Origin: JBEKIK01 sp050013075
GTDB taxonomy: Bacteria; Planctomycetota; Planctomycetia; Pirellulales; Thermoguttaceae
DNA length: 10,842 bases
NCBI GenBank assembly: GCA_050013075.1
Contig: JBEKFZ010000125.1
Coordinates: 1 to 10,842 of the forward strand
Direction: 5' to 3'
Positions within the stretch are counted from its first letter, which is position 1. Each line of letters starts with the position of its first letter. Below, one piece after another: positions 6,444-10,842 of this stretch. The notes beneath the pieces are model-generated. The model was not told the DNA's origin. It saw only the letters and a list, made by a program, of their open reading frames with translations, and searched no databases. The position numbers and the translations under genes were made by a program.

Positions 6444-6590
6444 GCTCATATAACACTCTTTGTAAGGGATTGAGGCCTCACTCGATATATTGGGCGCAGG
6501 TTTGAAGTCATTCGTTCCCAGGCCTCCGTGCTCTTCCACAAATGTGCGGTACGTTATCCCAGTGTATAAATTGCCAAAATGTTGCCAATT
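6444..6590. other. Intergenic region after the second cyclase-fold gene
   Basis: No gene is seen. There is no convincing T-tailed terminator after the stop at 6441-6443, only the short palindrome GAGGCCTC near 6472-6479. TTGCCAA occurs twice, at 6571-6577 and 6582-6588, and AAAAT/ATTTT (6576-6580/6588-6592) forms an inverted repeat around the second copy, just before a candidate promoter. Confidence 0.4.
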
Positions 6591-6594
6591 TTGC

Positions 6595-6623
6595 TTGTAA
6601 CGGCTGCGGAATTTTGTTAAAAT
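6595..6623 (+). promoter_or_regulatory. Candidate sigma-70-like promoter of the LEPR-XLL gene
   Basis: TTGTAA (6595-6600) and TAAAAT (6618-6623) are separated by 17 bases and match the -35 and -10 consensus at 4 and 5 of 6 positions. The site lies in an AT-rich patch within an otherwise GC-rich region and is preceded by the TTGCCAA repeats, which could be an operator. Start of transcription near 6630 would give a leader of about 230 bases. Planctomycete promoters are poorly defined, so this is tentative. Confidence 0.3.
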
Positions 6624-6724
6624 ATATAAAAATACGAAAAGCGATGCAACAGAAATATCGCGACTAGAGACATAATCGTGGGGGAGCGGTTACCGCAATT
6701 TTTGAAGACTCCGTTTGATGACGC

Positions 6725-6808
6725 GCGGTTCGTGAAGTCAGGATCTGCTTGACGCACCATGCAAAACCGCATTTCAGAACCATCTTTATCCGGAACAAGA
6801 TGGTTTTT
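6725..6808 (+). promoter_or_regulatory. Candidate structured leader with terminator-like hairpin
   Basis: A nested stem can form from GCGGTT (6725-6730) with AACCGC (6765-6770), GTG (6732-6734) with CAC (6755-6757) and GTCA (6737-6740) with TGAC (6750-6753). Six bases further on, AACCATCTT (6778-6786) pairs perfectly with AAGATGGTT (6797-6805) over a 10-base loop, followed by TTT. The hairpin ends about 50 bases before ATG 6859. The order of nested stem, terminator-like hairpin and coding region resembles an attenuator or riboswitch, but I recognise no known aptamer. It could also be a plain terminator for an upstream transcript. Confidence 0.35.
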
Positions 6809-6858
6809 CGCACAGATCCCTACCACTCCGAATAAAATCCAATACCAGTGATCATATC

Positions 6859-9800
6859 ATGGCCATCGCAGTCCGTCAGTGGTTGAAAGGTAGTTGGCAC
6901 GGAACCAGGTCCAAGAAGAACAGGCCGCTGGTAAAAGCCCGTTATCTGTTCGAGCATTTGGAGCCGCGGATGTTATTGAGCGGCTCCAGCGTAGTCGACG
7001 AGACCAGCGCGGTAAATCTGTTAACCGAATTAAGCCAAGTCGCCACGGTTACTAGCGAGGCGGTAACCGACACTACTTATCTTACGACCGATGCGGCATC
7101 GACGCTCACTGCTTCCAGCCTGGCCGCTGCCCCGCTGGACACCATTGTTTTCGGCAGCACAACATCCGAAACCAACCATGCATTCTCGCAAAACTCCAGC
7201 CAGGTCATCACCGGAGGACTCAGTCAGACGGCGCGGCAACTGCTGCCGCTTAGTACGGTGGCAGTCAACGGCGGGGACATGACCTTCACCATGACCGTCG
7301 ACCCGGTGAAGCGAAACTACTTCACGATAAAACTGTGGGGCTCGGACGACACCGATAGCGGCAAAGGCCGATTGTACCTGTATATCCCCGTCGATGGCGT
7401 CAATTACCAGGTCGGTTACCGCCATGAAGGCGACTACGCTCCCCTGAGCGTCACGGCCAGCAAACAACCGTTGCCAGGGCAATTCTTCTACTCGACCACG
7501 CTACTGCCGCTCTCGATGACGCAAGGCAAGACATCAATTACGTTGACGATCATTTCCACCGGCGAACTGTACGGACTAGGCTCGGGCGGCCCGCCCAGCG
7601 GCAACTACCAATTCAATATGGACACGCCCAGCCGGGGAATCTACCGCGCTTACACGCACACCGATCCGCTACTGGACGTAAGCGGCGAAACGCAAGGAAC
7701 GGCCCCGACGACAACCACGCTTACAACACCGACTGAGAGTTCGGTTCTCGGCCCGACAGGCACCTATACGACCGGCATTAACAGTTGGGTCAGCGGCCGA
7801 TTAACCGCAGCGATTACGACTTTCAACACCGAGCAAGTCGCCATCCTGGCACAAGCATATTCCGTGTCTCAGCTTTCAAACGGATATCAGAACGCGAACA
7901 TTGTGAGCAAAGTGATCGCCGTGATCGACGGCTTTGCGACGGATTACTATGCCAGTCCCTATGTAAGTCCTACCAGCACCGGTAACGCCGTTACCGGCGC
8001 CGACAACTATGGCGCCGCTGGCGGCAACGAGGTTTGGGGCGGCAGATTTGGCCCGTTGGGCTGGGCGATCCATCTACTGTTGCCGCAGCTCCAAAGCAGC
8101 TTGGACACGGTTGTGAACTATGGCACAGGGGGCAATATAACACGGCGCCAGGCATGGGGCGACATGCTATTGGGTAGCCGCGATTACGGGCGCTTCAGCC
8201 GAGACTCACGCTACCTTACAAACCAGTCGCTGATCGCCGATGAGAATATCTACAAAGCCAACCGGGGCCTATTGGACCTGGGCAACGCCAACGCATTTAC
8301 CGAGAACAATGCCCAGCGATATCTCAAGGAATCGATTGGACTGCTTCCCTGGCTGGGCAGCGATCTGGTCGGCGGCGGCAGTTCGTTGAAATACGGCAGC
8401 AACTATTACCAAGTCACCGAGGACGGACTGACGCGCGAGTGGGGCTACGCCGGCGGCTACAGCGAGATGCAAGTCTACGCCGCTAACTTCTATGACTGGA
8501 CCGGCAACGTCGATTTCAAAAACCAGGCGATCAAGATGGAGAAGGCTATCGCTTATATGCGCACGCCGGCCATTGATGTAGTCGGCAGCAATTACTATCG
8601 CTCGATGGAACGCGTCGGACTGCTTGCGTGGCGAGGCGTGCGAGAGGCGGACGGCTATTTTTCCGACGAAATTGCCTACGGCGACCAGGGGCCTTGGTCA
8701 AACGGCATGCGAGTTGCCGGAGTAACGCTCGATCCATACGCCATTGGATACGCAAAGCAGATGCTGGCGGATGGACAGTATTTAAGCCAGTTAATCGCCG
8801 ACCCGAGATATTATTTCGCCTCAGGCACGGTGAATTTGGACTATCGCTTCGCACTCTATGCATGGAACGATTACAACGCGGTAAAAAACTCAACTGACAG
8901 CGGTATCCGCCTGCCGATGACCGACGGCCAGCCGGATTTCGCCTGGGCGGACGAGCAAGACGGGATCGTGGTGATCAAGCACGGCACGGATCGGTTGTGG
9001 ATCGAGCCGTACTGGCAGGCCAAGGACGGCACCGGCGTAAACGGCATTGGCCGATTTGAGTACGACAACGGCCAGTACGTGCAGTATGGCGTGTTGGAGA
9101 CCGATCCTCAATTCACATATAGCGGTTCGTACTACGTCCGGCCGAATATGATTGACAACCCCATAACTACCGCCTTCACCCCGCCAGACAATCCCAGCAA
9201 CGCGTATGCGGGTGAGTTGCTTCCCATCGCGGCCAATCCCGGAGATGCGAGGGAAGACTCTCCATATCGCGGCAAGGCAAATTTCTACGCTTTACGCTTC
9301 GGTCACTACCTGATCGGTATAAATACTACCTCGGACACGAGCTATGAACTTAAAACTCCAGTGGGCTTCACATCGGCCGAGGACCTGGTTTCCGGGGAAA
9401 CCTTGAGCGGCACGATTACCGTGGGGCCCAACTCCACAGTGGTTTTGTACCTGAGCGACTCCTATGACGCCGCGCCGGTGCCCACTGCGCCTCTTTTGCT
9501 GCTCGCCTCGGCCACAAGCTCGCACGTGTCTTTGCAGTGGACCGCCTCCTCGGGCGCAGCCACTTACAATGTCAAACGGGCTTTGGCCAGCGGCGGCGCT
9601 TACACAACAATCGCCACGGGCTTGACGGGTACGACGTTTGTGGACTCGACGGTATCGAGCGGCACGGCGTATTTATATGTCGTCTCTGCCTCGAACGCCA
9701 ACGGCGAAAGCTACAACTCGATGGTAGAGTCGGTCAGCACCGGTCTGCCGTCGTCTTGGTATAGCCAGGATATCGGCACGGTGACGACCGCGGGCAGCAC

Positions 9801-10842
9801 CAACTACATAGCAAGCGAATTGATCGTGCACGGGAGCGGTTCGAACGTCGGCGGCACCGCCGATTCGCTGCAGTTCGCGTATCGGAGCGTTACCGGCGAC
9901 TGCACGATAATAGCGCGGCTGGCCTGCGAGACGCTCGGAACCACAACTACCATACTGGATGACAAAGTGGGCCTGATGATGCGAAGCTCGACGGACGCCG
10001 GCGCCCAAAACGTATTTGTATTTTTGGACAGCAAATATAATGCGGCAAGATGGCAGATGCGAACTACAATCAACGGCAGCACGTCAGCCGGCACTGACTT
10101 GACGAATATGGTGATGCCGATATGGTTCAAGCTGCAACGCGTCGGCAACGTATTCACCGGTTACATCTCATCCGACGGTTTGACATGGACATTTGTCGGC
10201 ACAAGCACCATATCCATGAGTAATTCGATATATGTGGGCGTGGCGGTATGCTCGCGCGATCAGCTTTATCTAAACACTTCCACGTTTGACAACGTCACCA
10301 TAAACGGCGCCGCTATCGATTCGGCCCCCACGGTGGCCAAGGCAGCCAGCGCTACACCTAATCCCGTTTACTTACCTACTACCACGTCCACTCTCAGCGT
10401 GCAAGGCAACGACAATGGCGGAGAGGCGAACTTGATTTACACCTGGTCGGCTACAGGGCCGGCGGCGGTTAATTTTTCGGTCAATGGAACTCACGACGCT
10501 AAAAACACTATCGCAACCTTTAGCAAAGCCGGCAGCTACTCATTCCAAGTTACAATTACCGATCACTTTGCACAGAGCGTCACCAGCAGTATCGCCGTCA
10601 ACGTGTACTCGACCATTGCCGGGCGGTATATCTTTTACAACAACTCAAAATTTGACGGCACTAGCGACAGTGCCGCGATCGCCACGGACAAAGCGGCCCT
10701 TTTGCCGGGCCAGAAGGCGACCTTCGCCAACTACACCAGTTACAGCCTGGGCATCAACGGAATCATTGTGGATATTAAAGGTTTGGCCAATCCCGGCGCT
10801 CTCGACGCCGCCGACTTTCAGTTCAAAGTGGGCAACGGCGGA
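6859..10842 (+). CDS. LEPR-XLL multidomain extracellular protein, putative polysaccharide lyase or glycoside hydrolase (3' end outside window)
   Basis: The frame is open from ATG 6859 to the window edge: 1328 codons without a stop. Residues 1-42 are basic and end in LEPRMLLSG (34-42), the LEPR-XLL motif of planctomycete exported proteins; no classical signal peptide is needed in that group. Then: Thr/Ala/Ser-rich linker (about 43-93); beta-rich domain with KLWGSD and LYLYIPVDG (about 95-262); Thr-rich linker; helical domain (about 310-680) with NEVWGGRFGPLGW, REWGYAGGY (526-534) and NYYRSMERVG (578-587); beta-sandwich ending GPNSTVVLYLSD (856-867); FN3-like domain (about 873-960); lectin/laminin-G-like domain (about 963-1152); PKD/Ig-like domain (about 1157-1250); and the start of a C-terminal module with FYNNSKFDG (from 1255) seen in planctomycete surface proteins. 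The toroid-plus-sandwich order suggests a polysaccharide lyase or related hydrolase. No Shine-Dalgarno is seen; the start is placed ahead of the conserved LEPR region. Confidence 0.85.
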   Translation, partial: MAIAVRQWLKGSWHGTRSKKNRPLVKARYLFEHLEPRMLLSGSSVVDETSAVNLLTELSQVATVTSEAVTDTTYLTTDAASTLTASSLAAAPLDTIVFGSTTSETNHAFSQNSSQVITGGLSQTARQLLPLSTVAVNGGDMTFTMTVDPVKRNYFTIKLWGSDDTDSGKGRLYLYIPVDGVNYQVGYRHEGDYAPLSVTASKQPLPGQFFYSTTLLPLSMTQGKTSITLTIISTGELYGLGSGGPPSGNYQFNMDTPSRGIYRAYTHTDPLLDVSGETQGTAPTTTTLTTPTESSVLGPTGTYTTGINSWVSGRLTAAITTFNTEQVAILAQAYSVSQLSNGYQNANIVSKVIAVIDGFATDYYASPYVSPTSTGNAVTGADNYGAAGGNEVWGGRFGPLGWAIHLLLPQLQSSLDTVVNYGTGGNITRRQAWGDMLLGSRDYGRFSRDSRYLTNQSLIADENIYKANRGLLDLGNANAFTENNAQRYLKESIGLLPWLGSDLVGGGSSLKYGSNYYQVTEDGLTREWGYAGGYSEMQVYAANFYDWTGNVDFKNQAIKMEKAIAYMRTPAIDVVGSNYYRSMERVGLLAWRGVREADGYFSDEIAYGDQGPWSNGMRVAGVTLDPYAIGYAKQMLADGQYLSQLIADPRYYFASGTVNLDYRFALYAWNDYNAVKNSTDSGIRLPMTDGQPDFAWADEQDGIVVIKHGTDRLWIEPYWQAKDGTGVNGIGRFEYDNGQYVQYGVLETDPQFTYSGSYYVRPNMIDNPITTAFTPPDNPSNAYAGELLPIAANPGDAREDSPYRGKANFYALRFGHYLIGINTTSDTSYELKTPVGFTSAEDLVSGETLSGTITVGPNSTVVLYLSDSYDAAPVPTAPLLLLASATSSHVSLQWTASSGAATYNVKRALASGGAYTTIATGLTGTTFVDSTVSSGTAYLYVVSASNANGESYNSMVESVSTGLPSSWYSQDIGTVTTAGSTNYIASELIVHGSGSNVGGTADSLQFAYRSVTGDCTIIARLACETLGTTTTILDDKVGLMMRSSTDAGAQNVFVFLDSKYNAARWQMRTTINGSTSAGTDLTNMVMPIWFKLQRVGNVFTGYISSDGLTWTFVGTSTISMSNSIYVGVAVCSRDQLYLNTSTFDNVTINGAAIDSAPTVAKAASATPNPVYLPTTTSTLSVQGNDNGGEANLIYTWSATGPAAVNFSVNGTHDAKNTIATFSKAGSYSFQVTITDHFAQSVTSSIAVNVYSTIAGRYIFYNNSKFDGTSDSAAIATDKAALLPGQKATFANYTSYSLGINGIIVDIKGLANPGALDAADFQFKVGNGG

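Noticed and set aside
6660..6860. Cyclic-di-GMP (GEMM-I) riboswitch, prompted by GCGGTTACCGC and GACGCACC words
   Set aside because: The conserved words are not in the order or spacing of the known aptamer, so only an unspecified structured leader is proposed.

Overview
This window looks like a planctomycete chromosome fragment, probably from the Pirellula/Gemmata side of the phylum. Three things point there. A very large extracellular protein begins with the LEPR-XLL motif typical of planctomycete exported proteins. The secreted GP-repeat protein ends in a domain recalled from planctomycete secreted proteins. There is also a tandem pair of signal-peptide-bearing proteins with the squalene-cyclase/prenyltransferase (alpha/alpha) fold. 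These conclusions come from reading motifs, not from database searches.

Layout. Positions 1-102 hold the C-terminus of an IS5-like DDE transposase, followed by a probable IS end (about 103-122). From about 123 to 1602 is the C-terminal two thirds of an AAA_13-type coiled-coil ATPase (RloC/PrrC-like group). It has lost its P-loop half at the IS junction, and its base composition is visibly more AT-rich than the rest, so it looks like a broken horizontally acquired gene, possibly a defence gene. On the minus strand, 3077-1911 encodes a 388-residue secreted protein: signal peptide, Ser/Gly/Ala-rich region, 48 uninterrupted Gly-Pro dipeptides, a nine-cysteine cluster and a C-terminal beta-type domain. 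A strong intrinsic terminator follows at 1851-1822.

A 595-base divergent intergenic region separates it from two plus-strand genes (3673-4944 and 5175-6443). Both encode secreted proteins with terpene-cyclase-like alpha/alpha repeats carrying DG[AST]W motifs. Between them sits a palindromic MITE-like element (4953-5119) with 18-base terminal inverted repeats and flanking TCTTAA direct repeats.

From 6859 to the right edge runs one uninterrupted reading frame of 1328 codons that does not end in the window. It is a multidomain LEPR-XLL extracellular protein: an N-terminal beta domain, an alpha-helical (alpha/alpha toroid-like) region and a beta-sandwich that together suggest a polysaccharide lyase or glycoside hydrolase. 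These are followed by FN3-like, lectin/laminin-G-like and PKD/Ig-like modules and the start of a planctomycete C-terminal module. Its 5' region holds a candidate promoter and a structured leader with a terminator-like hairpin.

Apart from the damaged ATPase, every complete or partial host gene here encodes an exported protein, so the region is best read as a cell-surface/extracellular gene neighbourhood. I see no evidence that the genes form one pathway. The least explained parts are the Gly-Pro/Cys protein, the paired cyclase-fold proteins split by a MITE, and the lyase-like giant with its leader.
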